Positions 25,963 to 34,844 of a DNA stretch of 64,000 bases are shown piece after piece; within the stretch, counting starts at the first letter, position 1, and the number at the start of each line of letters is the position of its first letter. The translations under genes were made by a program, and so were the position numbers. The stretch comes from Micromonospora sp. RHAY321 (GTDB lineage: Bacteria > Actinomycetota > Actinomycetes > Mycobacteriales > Micromonosporaceae). The stretch lies in assembly GCF_023896955.1 (NCBI RefSeq), contig NZ_JAMHIW010000009.1, forward strand, positions 62,001-126,000. The letters are read 5' to 3'. The notes under the pieces were generated by a model. It saw only the letters and a list, made by a program, of their open reading frames with translations. It made no database searches and had not been told where the DNA came from.

Positions 25963-26622
25963 TCAGGCCGCAAGCTGACCGGTGGTCTTCCAGGTGGTCC
26001 CGCGACGCTCGTACTCGAACAGCTCCTCCACGGCGTGCGCGGTCTGCGAGCCGAAGTCACGGTCGAGCAGGTAGAGGGCCACGTCGAGGCCCGACGTGAC
26101 GCCGCCGCCACTGATGAGGTCGCCGTCGTCCACCACGCGAGCGCGGATGGCGTTCACCCCCGTGGCGTCGAGCATGTCGATGCCGAGCCCGTGCGTGGTC
26201 GCGGTGCGGCCCTCGAGGAGACCGGCCAACGCGAGTGCGAGTGATCCCCCGCAGAAGGCCGCGACGGTGATGTCCGGGTTGTCGAGCGCGCGACGGATCA
26301 GGGGCATGGCGTCGCTCGACGCGAACCGGCCCAGGAGTACGGGGATGGTCTCGACTCCGGCGTCCGGGTCTCCGTCGAGGGGGCCGACCGCCCCGGGGAC
26401 AACCACGTAGCCGGGTGCGTCCGGGTCGAGTGTGGCGGTGGCCGTCAGGGTGATCCGCGGATTGCCGGATCGCACCACGCCGGGGCCGCTCGCGCTGACG
26501 AGCTCCACCGCGAGCGCGCCACCGAGCAGATCGCTCCCGGCGGTAAGCACTTCGAACGGGGCGACGACGTCGAGCGGGTCGAACCCGTCGAAGAGCACGA
26601 ACTGGGCGTGGAGATGAGGCAT
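25963..26622 (-). CDS. DJ-1/PfpI family protein (isonitrile-hydratase-like)
   Basis: The 219-aa protein has the DJ-1/PfpI fold: FVLFDGFDPLDVVAPFEVL at the N-terminus and the nucleophile elbow VAAFCGGSLALALAGLLEGR with Cys as the catalytic residue. TTHGLGIDML and SGGGVTSGLDVALYLLDRDF follow. This branch includes isonitrile hydratase. It leads an operon with three or four small proteins and is divergent from a GlxA-type regulator that carries the same fold. Confidence 0.88.
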   Translation of the reverse strand: MPHLHAQFVLFDGFDPLDVVAPFEVLTAGSDLLGGALAVELVSASGPGVVRSGNPRITLTATATLDPDAPGYVVVPGAVGPLDGDPDAGVETIPVLLGRFASSDAMPLIRRALDNPDITVAAFCGGSLALALAGLLEGRTATTHGLGIDMLDATGVNAIRARVVDDGDLISGGGVTSGLDVALYLLDRDFGSQTAHAVEELFEYERRGTTWKTTGQLAA

Positions 26623-26742
26623 GAAGGATCCCCTCGGTGGACGTTCCCTCCATGTTTGCGATCCACCGCAGGGGACGCCAATGGCTGTCGGGACAGAATG
26701 CGCCTGTATCTGGCCACCCCGCGAAGTGCTTATCCTGTAGGG

Positions 26743-27714
26743 GTGTACACCGTCGTCGTGCTCGCGCTCCCCGATGCGATTGCCTTCGATATGGCCACCC
26801 CTATCGAGACCTTCGGGCGGGTACGCCTGCCGGACGGCCGCCCGGGATACCGGCTCGTCGTCGCCGGGCACGAGCCGTCCGTCCAGGCCGGTCCGCTGCG
26901 CCTGACCGTTGATGAGGACCTGGACGCGATCGAGCGCGCAGACCTCGTCATGGTGCCCGGACGGAACGACCCGTTGCGGCCGTCGCCGCCCGCTGTCCTC
27001 GCAGCCCTGCGGGCCGGAGCGGAGCGCGGGACCCGAATCGCGTCGATCTGCGTCGGCGCGTTCACGCTGGCCGAGGCGGGCCTGCTCGATGGTCGAGACG
27101 CGACGACCCACTGGCTCGCCGCCGACGAGCTAGCCCGACGGCATCCCGCTGTCCGGATGAACCCCGACGTGCTCTACACGGACAACGGGAGCATCCTGAC
27201 GTCGGCCGGAGCCGCGTCCGGCCTCGACCTGTGCCTGCACATCGTCCAGCGCGACTACGGGGTGGCCGTCGCGGCGGACGCCGCCCGCCTTGCCGTCGCG
27301 CCGCTGCACCGGCCGGGAGGGCAGGCGCAGTACATCGTTCGGAACCGCCCGACGCGCCGGATGTCGACTCTGGGACGAGCGCTCTCGTGGATCGAGGCGA
27401 ACGCGCACCGGGACCTCACGCTCGCGGACATCGCCGCCGCGGCCGGCATGAGTGTGCGCACGTTGACACGTCGATTCAAGGACGAGACAGGGCAGAGCCC
27501 CATGCAGTGGGTGTCGGGGGTACGCATCCGTCACGCGCAGGACCTGCTTGAAACCACCGACCACACCGTCGACCGGATCGCTGCCCAGACCGGGTTCCCC
27601 ACGACGAGCAACTTCCGTTCCCAGTTCGGGCAACTCCTCGGCGTCACGCCCGGCGCGTACCGTAGGGTCTTCCGTCCGCAGGCGTCGGGTGAGGCCGACC
27701 GCCGGGATCGGTAG
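26743..27714 (+). CDS. GlxA-type transcriptional regulator (DJ-1-like sensor plus AraC DNA-binding domain)
   Basis: The 323-aa protein has a DJ-1/PfpI-like sensor in residues 1-190 (VVVLALPDAIAFDMATPIET, SICVGAFTLAEAGLLDGRDA) and two AraC-type helix-turn-helix units in residues about 225-315 (TLADIAAAAGMSVRTLTRRF and VDRIAAQTGFPTTSNFRSQF). The GTG at 26743 is six bases after TATCCT (26731-26736), a leaderless pattern. It is expected to control the divergent DJ-1 operon. TGTC-GG-GACA lies in the shared spacer. Confidence 0.9.
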   Translation: MYTVVVLALPDAIAFDMATPIETFGRVRLPDGRPGYRLVVAGHEPSVQAGPLRLTVDEDLDAIERADLVMVPGRNDPLRPSPPAVLAALRAGAERGTRIASICVGAFTLAEAGLLDGRDATTHWLAADELARRHPAVRMNPDVLYTDNGSILTSAGAASGLDLCLHIVQRDYGVAVAADAARLAVAPLHRPGGQAQYIVRNRPTRRMSTLGRALSWIEANAHRDLTLADIAAAAGMSVRTLTRRFKDETGQSPMQWVSGVRIRHAQDLLETTDHTVDRIAAQTGFPTTSNFRSQFGQLLGVTPGAYRRVFRPQASGEADRRDR

Positions 27715-27750
27715 CCCACGCCTGCGGGGGCACATGAGCCTGCCGCGCGA

Positions 27751-29052
27751 CTACCTCAGGGGGCGGAAGTAGTGCCGGACCGCGTAGCGGTAGACCTCCT
27801 CACCGAGTTTCGCCCCCTCGACGTCAGCACTGCGGAAGTGGACGCCGCCCCAGACGCGCGCGCCGATGAGCTCGTTGAGCGCTTGCGAGAAGCTGGTGAA
27901 CTGCCTGGTCGTACCGGAGTCGACGCTGGATCCGCTGAACGCGATGTCGTCCCGGCCGAAGAAGTGCCGGTACAGCGACATCCGCGCGCCGGTGCCGCAG
28001 GCGTGGCCGGAGGGGTACTCGGGGAAGGGGGGCGTCACGAGCAACGACTGCCAGCCTGGGTCGGCGGTCGTCCTCGGGTTGCCGTCGGTGTCGGCCAGTT
28101 GGATCGCCGTAATTGGACGCCAGTAGCTCCACAGGTCCTTCTGGCTGAAGCACGCCACGCCTGAGTCGGCCACGATGAGGTCGGTCATCGCGAAGAAGCG
28201 CGCGGTCTGCAGGGCGTCCAACTGCTGGGCGGTGGCGAGCTGGCGCTTGATCTCCCAGGACGCGGAACGCCGGTCGTGCCACCAGATCGCGGCCTCCGTC
28301 TGGTCCCGGCTGCGCACCGTGCTCGTCGCCGAGCCGAATTCCTTCACCTCGTCGAGGTCGCGGGTGTACGCGTCGCTGGTCAATCGTGGCGGCTCGGGTG
28401 TGCGGACCATCGACGCCCGAGGGATGAGGAACGGCCGCATGTGCCCGGTCCACGCGCCCTGGGACAGGAACAGCGGCGGCGTGGGTCGCCACTGGCCGGG
28501 CCGTGTCCCGTTCTTCCACTGCTGGTCGCCGAACGCGCCGTCGTCCTGCCGTGCGGTGACCATCGCGGCCGCGGCTCGTGCCCCGATCGTGATGCCGCCC
28601 TGCTTCGACCGCCCGTCGGGAACCGTGGCGAGAGCCGCGTCGTACTGCGCCCGGAGCCGCTCCCGCTGACCGGGGAAGAGGGCGGCCAGCACGGTGTGGG
28701 CGGCGGCGGCGACGGCAGCGTCCGTCGACTCGGTGCCGCGCGACGGCGGTGCGACGAGGTACGGCTGGTACGGGGTGCCGGCGATCGCGTTCAGTGCGTC
28801 GTAGACGGCTCCGCTCACCATCGCGAAGCTGCGCACCTGCTCGTTGGGTTGCTGAGCCGCGACGTCCCAGATCGCCGTCTGGGCATTGAGGTCCCATGTG
28901 ACGACCGGATTGGCGGAGCCGGTGCCGGAGGTCGCGGCTGCGGCGTAGGGCGCCGGCCCGGTCATCGTGGAGGCGACCAGCGAGCCGAGCGCGATGGTCG
29001 CGGGAATGATGCGTGACCAGATCGCACGGCGTCTGTGGCTGCGGCTCGTCAT
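27751..29052 (-). CDS. Secreted vanadium haloperoxidase / PAP2 phosphatase family protein
   Basis: The 433-aa protein has an N-terminal signal region and the three PAP2/haloperoxidase motifs in order: K-x6-RP (SQKDLWSYWRPITAI), PSGH (FPEYPSGHACGTGA) and R-x4-H-x3-D (ARVWGGVHFRSADVEGAKLG). These bind vanadate or phosphate. Haloperoxidation or phosphatase action is possible; the SGHACG motif is shared by both. GGAG lies close to the ATG. It diverges from wrbA with an inverted repeat between them. Confidence 0.87.
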   Translation of the reverse strand: MTSRSHRRRAIWSRIIPATIALGSLVASTMTGPAPYAAAATSGTGSANPVVTWDLNAQTAIWDVAAQQPNEQVRSFAMVSGAVYDALNAIAGTPYQPYLVAPPSRGTESTDAAVAAAAHTVLAALFPGQRERLRAQYDAALATVPDGRSKQGGITIGARAAAAMVTARQDDGAFGDQQWKNGTRPGQWRPTPPLFLSQGAWTGHMRPFLIPRASMVRTPEPPRLTSDAYTRDLDEVKEFGSATSTVRSRDQTEAAIWWHDRRSASWEIKRQLATAQQLDALQTARFFAMTDLIVADSGVACFSQKDLWSYWRPITAIQLADTDGNPRTTADPGWQSLLVTPPFPEYPSGHACGTGARMSLYRHFFGRDDIAFSGSSVDSGTTRQFTSFSQALNELIGARVWGGVHFRSADVEGAKLGEEVYRYAVRHYFRPLR

Positions 29053-29212
29053 GATCTCCCCGTCGGCAGGTTGTCGATGCTGGCTGTCGAGAGCACGCGA
29101 CGTACGAAGCGGAATCGATGACTGTCGAACATAGCATCGCCCGGCCTCGATGGTTGCCCCTTCGGTCGCCTCCCGGTGGCGGCCGCCTCGCCGACGTTGC
29201 TACAGTCGGGTT

Positions 29213-29241
29213 GTTGCTGAAGCAAATTTATCGTCAGCAAC
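29213..29241. promoter_or_regulatory. Inverted repeat upstream of wrbA
   Basis: GTTGCTGA (29213-29220) and TCAGCAAC (29234-29241) are perfect 8-bp arms around a 13-base AT-rich spacer, 24 bases before the wrbA start. TACTTT (29242-29247) directly follows and may be the -10. It resembles a repressor site; no regulator gene is adjacent. Confidence 0.65.
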
Positions 29242-29265
29242 TACTTTGTCGAAAGGATGCCTTCG

Positions 29266-29865
29266 ATGACCAAGCTCTCCGTCATCTACTACTCCTCGAC
29301 CGGTACGGTCCACGCCATGGCCAGGCGGCTCGCCGAGGCTGGCGAGAAGGCCGGGGCCGAGGTGCGTCTGCGCCAGGTTCCGGAGCTTGCCCCGGAGGAG
29401 GCCATCGCCTCCAACGCCGCCTGGAGCCAGCACTTCGACGCCACGAAGAACGAGGCGAAGGCGACCGCCGACGACGTCGTCTGGGCCGACGCGGTGCTGT
29501 TCGGCACTCCCACCCGCTACGGCAACGTCTCCAGCCAGCTGAAGCAGTTCATCGACACCCTCGGCCCGCAGTGGGGGCAGGGGCTGCTGGCCGACAAGGT
29601 GTACGCCGGCTTCACCGCATCCATGACCGCGCACGGCGGCCAGGAGTCGACGCTCCTGGCGCTCTACAACACGATCCACCACTTCGGCGGTCTGGTCGTC
29701 GCCCCCGGCTACACCGACCCGTTGAAGTTCGGCGACGGCAACCCGTACGGCGTCTCGCACGTCACCGGCGGCGGCAACGACGCTCCGCTGGGCGACGCTC
29801 AGCTCAACGCCCTCGACCACATGGCTCAGCGGGTTGTCAAGATCGCGGGCAAGCTCAGCGCCTGA
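29266..29865 (+). CDS. wrbA: NAD(P)H:quinone oxidoreductase WrbA (flavodoxin-like)
   Basis: The 199-aa protein has SVIYYSSTGTVHAMARRLAE (flavodoxin FMN-binding loop), FGTPTRYGNVSSQLKQFIDT, and the WrbA signature GGGNDAPLGDAQLNALDHM. WrbA reduces quinones by two electrons with NAD(P)H, protecting against redox cycling. The ATG at 29266 fits AAAGGA nine bases upstream; the ATG three codons earlier would overlap it. Confidence 0.93.
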   Translation: MTKLSVIYYSSTGTVHAMARRLAEAGEKAGAEVRLRQVPELAPEEAIASNAAWSQHFDATKNEAKATADDVVWADAVLFGTPTRYGNVSSQLKQFIDTLGPQWGQGLLADKVYAGFTASMTAHGGQESTLLALYNTIHHFGGLVVAPGYTDPLKFGDGNPYGVSHVTGGGNDAPLGDAQLNALDHMAQRVVKIAGKLSA

Positions 29866-29891
29866 CAGTCGTACGAGCCCGCAGGAGGCCA

Positions 29892-29924
29892 AGGGCCGGT
29901 TTCCCGTGCTGGGAGACCGGCCCT
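29892..29924 (+). terminator. Hairpin terminator after wrbA
   Basis: A 14-bp stem with one mismatch (AGGGCCGGTTTCCC, loop GTGCT, GGGAGACCGGCCCT) starts 26 bases past the wrbA stop. Confidence 0.75.
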
Positions 29925-30192
29925 GGCCTGCCTCGCCGGGACTCGAGGCTGACCTCACGCTGACCGGAATCTGTCGGACGTCATGGGCTCAACCGGACCG
30001 ATGTCATGCGCTGATCGTCCCTGTGGAAAGGACCGTTGGCATGTCCCGCTGCCGGACGGCCTGTCAGACAGAAGCGAATCGTCCAGGCTTCGAGTTCGAA
30101 TGAACATTCCCGGCGGGCCGCCGCGAACCTAGCGTCGGAACCCGCCGTGCAGGGGATCCGCCCGCTCGGTTCCCGCACGGCACGGAGACGAT
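29925..30192. other. Intergenic stretch without a recognisable gene
   Basis: The rest of the gap between wrbA and the GH97 remnant (29866-30192 in all) has no coding signature, repeat or RNA gene I can support. GGAG at 30184-30187 serves the next gene. Confidence 0.5.
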
Positions 30193-30675
30193 GTGGTCAA
30201 CGAGATCGGCACGACGGCGCTGCCCGAGCGCCTCGAGCCCGAGGTGGAGACGCGAGCGGACGCCGTCGTTCTGCGCGTACGACGCGACGGACGGACCGTC
30301 CTCGACGGGGTCCGGCTGGGCATCCGCGTCGGCGGCGTCGACCTGGACGTCGGTTCGGTCCTCCTGCGCTCCCGACGCCGCGACGTCACCGGTGAGTGGA
30401 CCGCCTGGTCCGGCAAGGCCACGGGAACCCACCGTTACGCGCATCGTGAGACGGTCCACGAGCTGCGCCACGCCAGTGGCCTCGAGTGGCAGATCCACGT
30501 CAGGGCCGGTGCGGACGGGGTGGCCGTCCGCTACGTGCTCGCCCGCCTGGAGGGCCACGGCCGCCTCGACGCCGACCGCACCCGGCTCACCTTCGACGCC
30601 GACGCCCGCGTGTGGGCGCTCGACTACCAGACCTGGTACGAGACGCCGCGCTTCGGCGCCGACGTCGCCAGCTGA
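30193..30675 (+). pseudogene. Orphan N-terminal domain of a GH97-like glycosidase
   Basis: The 160-aa product resembles only the N-terminal beta-sandwich of glycoside hydrolase family 97: RADAVVLRVRRDGRTVLDGV, LGIRVGGVDLDVGS, HRYAHRETVHELRHASGLEW, GVAVRYVLARLEGHGRLD and an end WALDYQTWYETPRFGAD. Full GH97 enzymes are about 650 aa; the catalytic barrel is missing, and the frame stops before LtrA. It keeps a good ribosome site (GGAG, five-base spacer, GTG), so a small stand-alone protein cannot be excluded. The family call rests on overall pattern, not on catalytic residues. Confidence 0.55.
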
Positions 30676-30731
30676 CGCAACCCCTCCGGCGGCCGACTCG
30701 TTGGTGCGACAGGGGCGGACGGAGGCGGACG

Positions 30732-31967
30732 ATGGCGGCGGGACCCGGTGCCGCACTGCTGCGCCCGCCCACGAGTTCGGGCCGCGCCACCTTCCTGGAG
30801 CTCTTCTTCGACCTGGCCTTCGTTGTTGCCCTCACCCGGGTCTCGCAGCGATTCGCCGAGCTGAACGATGACACCGGCTGGGCGCTCGTCGAAGGGTTCG
30901 GTCGTACCCTGCTGCTCTTCCTGGCGCTCTGGCTGATCTGGTCACACACCACCTGGATCACCAGTCGCTACGAACCAGAGCGGTCGATCATCCAGGCCGT
31001 CGTGGTCGGCACCATGTTCGCCGGCCTGGTGATGGCGGTGACGCTGCCCCGCGGCATGGAGGAGCGAGCGCTGCCGTTCGCGGTCGCGTACCTGATGGTG
31101 ATGCTGGTGCGGCCGCTGGTGGTCGCCGCCGCGCTGCGTGGCCATCCACGACGGCTGGTGCCCTTCCGGCTTGCCGCATGGGCCGCGGCGAGCGCGCCGC
31201 TCTGGCTGGCCGGCGCGTTGGGCCCCGACCGGCTTCGCCTGCCGCTGTGGGCTGCCGCCCTGGCTGTCGACTACCTCGCCTGGGCCCTGGGCTGGCCGCT
31301 GCCGTGGCTCGGGGCCTCAGCGGTGGGCCGCTGGCGGATCGCCGGGCCGCATCTCGCCGACCGTCATCAGCAGATGTTCCTCATCGCGCTCGGTGAGTCG
31401 ATTCTGGTCATCGGCATGGTCTTCAGCGGCACGGACTACTCCGAGGAGCGGGCGGCCGCCTTCGGGGTCGCGTTCGCCACCAGCGCGCTGCTCTGGCGGA
31501 TCTACTTCCACCGCGCCGGTCTGCTGCTGACCGAGGCGTTGGGTCGGGCGGGTATGCCCGGGCGGTTGGGTACGGCGTCGGAACGGACGCATTTGCTGAT
31601 CGTGCTCAGTGTGCTCGTCACCGCGGTCGGCTACGAGTTGGTGATCGATGAGCCGTTCGGGCCGCCGCGACCCAGCTGGCTCCTGTTCGTGGTGGGCGGT
31701 CCGGTGCTCTTCCTCGTTGCCCGGATGCGGCTGGAGTACGAGATCTTCGGCCGGGCCTCCCGATCCCTGGTGATCGGGTTGGTGGCCCTGCTGCTGTTCA
31801 CGTTGGCGTTGACCCGCTGGGCGCCGATGGTCGGGCTGAGCGTGGTGGCCGGCGTGCTGGCCCTGGTCGCGCTCCTCGACGCGTTGCGGAACCGGGGACG
31901 GCCGCTGGAGGTTTCCACCTCGCCGATCGGGCGGGAGGCATCCGGCGATCGGGACTCCGAGGCGTGA
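30732..31967 (+). CDS. Low-temperature-requirement LtrA-like membrane protein
   Basis: The 411-aa protein has the LtrA family opening (ATFLELFFDLAFVVALTRVS) and about ten to twelve hydrophobic helices, with HLADRHQQMFLIALGESILV near residue 220, the family's most conserved stretch. Its function is unknown; the Listeria protein is linked to growth in the cold. GGAGG is six bases before the ATG. It ends 20 bases from the convergent TetR gene. Confidence 0.9.
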   Translation: MAAGPGAALLRPPTSSGRATFLELFFDLAFVVALTRVSQRFAELNDDTGWALVEGFGRTLLLFLALWLIWSHTTWITSRYEPERSIIQAVVVGTMFAGLVMAVTLPRGMEERALPFAVAYLMVMLVRPLVVAAALRGHPRRLVPFRLAAWAAASAPLWLAGALGPDRLRLPLWAAALAVDYLAWALGWPLPWLGASAVGRWRIAGPHLADRHQQMFLIALGESILVIGMVFSGTDYSEERAAAFGVAFATSALLWRIYFHRAGLLLTEALGRAGMPGRLGTASERTHLLIVLSVLVTAVGYELVIDEPFGPPRPSWLLFVVGGPVLFLVARMRLEYEIFGRASRSLVIGLVALLLFTLALTRWAPMVGLSVVAGVLALVALLDALRNRGRPLEVSTSPIGREASGDRDSEA

Positions 31968-31987
31968 CCGCGCGGCCGTGCACAGTG

Positions 31988-32596
31988 CTAGCGGGCGGAT
32001 TCGGTCGACTGGCGCTCGGTATTGATCCGCAGGAGTCCCTCGATCCCCTGCAGGAAGGTCTCGGACACCAACACGGGATCGAAAAGGCATCCGGCCGCCA
32101 TGGCGCCGTCGCGGAGCATGACGAAGTGGCGCGCGGCGGGATCCGCCGTTTCCTCGTGCACCTGCGCCATCAGCGTGGTGAGCGTGTCCAGGAACCATTG
32201 CCGGTGGGCGATGATCTCCTGGCGTACGGGATGGTCGGTCTCGGGATACTCGGCCGCGGCGTTCAGGAAGGCGCATCCACGGAACCCGGGGGACTGGATG
32301 GTCTGAGCGACGGACCCGGCAATGGCCAGGAGCTGGTCGACCGCCGACGGGTTGGTGGCGATGGCCGCGTCGATCGACCCGCGATCCAGCTGATGGACAT
32401 CACGCAGGTAGGCGAGGATGAGGTCTTCCTTGCTGGGGAAGTGCCGGTAGAAGGTGGCCCGGGTCACTTTCGCCTCGGCGATGATCCGGTCGACGCCGAC
32501 GGAGTGGATGCCCTCCGCGTAGAAGATCCTGGTGGCCGTGGTGAGGAGCCGGAGTCGTGCCTCGGAGGGCCGGATGTCGGGTTCGCGGCGGGTCAT
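31988..32596 (-). CDS. TetR family repressor
   Basis: The 202-aa protein has a clear TetR head (LLTTATRIFYAEGIHSVGVD, then AEAKVTRATFYRHFPSKEDL). The ATG lies six bases after TAAGAT (32608-32603), with no proper ribosome site apart from a G run, so it looks leaderless. Three near-identical operator copies fill the spacer towards the divergent two-gene unit, its inferred target. Confidence 0.92.
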   Translation of the reverse strand: MTRREPDIRPSEARLRLLTTATRIFYAEGIHSVGVDRIIAEAKVTRATFYRHFPSKEDLILAYLRDVHQLDRGSIDAAIATNPSAVDQLLAIAGSVAQTIQSPGFRGCAFLNAAAEYPETDHPVRQEIIAHRQWFLDTLTTLMAQVHEETADPAARHFVMLRDGAMAAGCLFDPVLVSETFLQGIEGLLRINTERQSTESAR

Positions 32597-32602
32597 ACCC
32601 CC

Positions 32603-32736
32603 ATCTTAGCGAACAGAACGTTCGGTCTGGAGACGCGCAAGGGGTCGTGTCGGACCTCCCACCCAGCAGATAGAACGTTCAGTCTTGACATCTTGAGGTC
32701 GGCTCGCGATACTGAACATGACAGAACGTTCGTTCT
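32603..32736. promoter_or_regulatory. Triple TetR operator and divergent promoters
   Basis: AGAACGTTCGGTCT (32615-32628), AGAACGTTCAGTCT (32672-32685) and AGAACGTTCGTTCT (32723-32736) share AGAACGTTCNNTCT; the last is AGAACG-TT-CGTTCT with perfect arms. The plus-strand promoter is TTGACA (32685-32690), 17 bases, GATACT (32708-32713). The second copy touches its -35 and the third lies just past its start point. The first copy sits at the leaderless TetR promoter (-10 TAAGAT, minus strand, 32608-32603). Confidence 0.85.
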
Positions 32737-32759
32737 CCTCAAGCCCCTGAAGGGTCACC

Positions 32760-33320
32760 GTGGCCACCATTGCTGCCTCGCCCGGCATCTCCCAGACCGC
32801 TTCCGCACTGCGGCGGCTGTACTTCACCCGCTTCGCGTTCGCCATCGTGTGGGCACTCGTGACGATCGCGACCGCCAAGGAGATCGGCCCACTCACGGTG
32901 GTGCTGTTCGTGCTCTACCCGCTGTTCGACGTGGGTGCCGCCATCTACGACCTTCGCTCGTCGCGCACCACCGGCTCGCCGACCCTGCTGTACGTGAACA
33001 TCGCGGTCAGCCTGATCACCGCCGTCGGCGTGGGTGTCGCCTGCGCGTCCGGCGTCCCCGCTGTCCTGCGGGTCTGGGGTGCCTGGGCGATCGTGGCCGG
33101 GCTGGTCCAGCTGATCGTGGGTGTCACTCGCCGCGGGATGGGCGGCCAGTGGCCGATGATCATCAGTGGTGGCATCTCGGTTCTGGCTGGTGGGTCCTTC
33201 ATCGCCGCGGCTTCCGCGGACAACCCGTCGCTGACCAACGCGGCTGGCTACGCCATCCCCGGCGCCATCTTCTTCCTCATCGCCGCCTTCCGCCTCGGCC
33301 GCACCGCGAAGGGCAACTGA
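32760..33320 (+). CDS. DUF308-like multi-helix membrane protein
   Basis: The 186-aa protein has about six hydrophobic segments, starting after LRRLYFTRFAFAIVWALVTI and including VLFVLYPLFDVGAAIYDL and VWGAWAIVAGLVQLIVGVTR. The paired-helix pattern resembles DUF308/HdeD-type acid-stress proteins. Function unknown. The GTG start follows AAGGG by five bases. It is one base apart from the flavin reductase gene and clearly cotranscribed with it. Confidence 0.75.
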   Translation: MATIAASPGISQTASALRRLYFTRFAFAIVWALVTIATAKEIGPLTVVLFVLYPLFDVGAAIYDLRSSRTTGSPTLLYVNIAVSLITAVGVGVACASGVPAVLRVWGAWAIVAGLVQLIVGVTRRGMGGQWPMIISGGISVLAGGSFIAAASADNPSLTNAAGYAIPGAIFFLIAAFRLGRTAKGN

Positions 33321-33321
33321 C

Positions 33322-34743
33322 ATGACCACCATCGAGTACGACGTCGTCGTGATCGGCGCGGGTCCGGTCGGAGAGAACGTCGCCGACCGGGTCGTGCGGG
33401 GCGGCCTGACCGCCGCCATTGTGGAGCGGGAGTTGGTCGGCGGGGAGTGCTCGTACTGGGCCTGCATGCCGACCAAGGCGCTGCTGCGCAGCGCGTCGGC
33501 GTTGCGGGCGGCCCGCCAACTGCCGGGTGCGCGGGAGGCGGTGACGGGAAACCTGGACGCCGCCGCGGTGCTCGGCCGCCGGGACTCCTTCGCGTCGCAC
33601 TGGAAGGACGACGGGCAGGTGTCCTGGCTCGAGTCGGCCGGGATCGCGCTGCACCGTGGGCAGGGGCGGATCCGTTCGGCCCGGGTCGTCGAGGTGACCG
33701 GCGTCGACGGTGTCACGACGAGGTTGACCGCCCGGCACGCGGTGGTCGTGGCGACCGGAAGCAGCGCTCTGCTGCCGGACATCCCGGGCCTGCGGGAGGC
33801 GGCGCCGTGGTCCAGCCGCGAGGCCGCCTCGGCCCGGTCGGTTCCCCACCGGCTCGCCATCATCGGTGGTGGCGTGGTGGCGGCCGAGATGGCGACCGCG
33901 TTCGCCGCTCTGGGGTCTTCGGTGACGGTGCTGGCCCGTGACGGTGTGCTGCCGTCGGTGGAGCCGTTCGCGGCTGAGTTGGTCACGGAGTCGCTGCGCG
34001 AGACCGGCGTGTCGGTACGCGTCGGCGCGGAGGCCGTCGCCGTCGACCGCGACGACAGCGGGGCGGTCCACATCCGGACCGCTGGTGGTGATCAGGTGGA
34101 GGCCGACGAGGTTCTCGTGGCGATCGGCCGTACGCCGAACACGCAGGACATCGGACTGGAGAGCGTTGGGCTGGCGCCGGGTGCCTGGCTGGCGGTCGAC
34201 GACACTCTGCGCGTCGTCGGCGGCGGGGAGTGGCTGTATGCCGCTGGTGATGTGAACCGGCGGGTGTTGCTGACCCATCAGGGCAAGTACCAGGCGCGCG
34301 CGGTGGGCGACGTGATCGTGGCCCGGGCGAAGGGCGAGAGGGTCGAGGACGGCCGGTGGGGTCGGCACGTGGCGACGGCTGACGAGCGTGCGGTGCCGCA
34401 GGTGGTCTTCACCGACCCGGAGATCGCATCGGTGGGGCTGACCGCGGCTGCGGCCGAGGCGGCCGGACTGCGGATCCGGGTCGTGGACTACGACCTGGGC
34501 GCCGTTGCCGGCTCTTCCCTGCACGCCGACGGCTACAAGGGACACGCCCGCATGGTCGTCGACGAGGACCGGAAGGTGATCGTCGGCTTCACCCTCGCCG
34601 GCCCGGACGTCGCGGAGCTGATCCACGCCGCGACGATCGCCATTGTCGGCGAGGTCCCGCTGGACCGGCTGTGGCACGCGGTTCCGGCATACCCGACCGT
34701 CAGCGAGGTCTGGCTACGGCTGCTGGAGGCATACGGCCGCTGA
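33322..34743 (+). CDS. Pyridine nucleotide-disulfide oxidoreductase (flavoprotein)
   Basis: The 473-aa protein has the FAD motif YDVVVIGAGPVGENVADRVV, the redox pair GGECSYWACMPTKALL (Cys-x4-Cys intact), the NAD(P) motif LAIIGGGVVAAEMATAFAAL, and a C-terminal dimer domain PAYPTVSEVWLRLLEAYGR. The usual catalytic HP-x5-E dyad at the C-terminus is YPTVSE here, so the acceptor may differ from lipoamide or mercuric ion. It is the second gene of the TetR-controlled unit. Confidence 0.9.
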   Translation: MTTIEYDVVVIGAGPVGENVADRVVRGGLTAAIVERELVGGECSYWACMPTKALLRSASALRAARQLPGAREAVTGNLDAAAVLGRRDSFASHWKDDGQVSWLESAGIALHRGQGRIRSARVVEVTGVDGVTTRLTARHAVVVATGSSALLPDIPGLREAAPWSSREAASARSVPHRLAIIGGGVVAAEMATAFAALGSSVTVLARDGVLPSVEPFAAELVTESLRETGVSVRVGAEAVAVDRDDSGAVHIRTAGGDQVEADEVLVAIGRTPNTQDIGLESVGLAPGAWLAVDDTLRVVGGGEWLYAAGDVNRRVLLTHQGKYQARAVGDVIVARAKGERVEDGRWGRHVATADERAVPQVVFTDPEIASVGLTAAAAEAAGLRIRVVDYDLGAVAGSSLHADGYKGHARMVVDEDRKVIVGFTLAGPDVAELIHAATIAIVGEVPLDRLWHAVPAYPTVSEVWLRLLEAYGR

Positions 34744-34844
34744 CGGTGAACAACCGAGCGCTCGTCCCGTCGCTGGTCGCGCCGGGGCGAGCCTGCCGTC
34801 CGCTCGCCGTGGATGCCGTCAACACCCACACGGATCTTCGGAAC

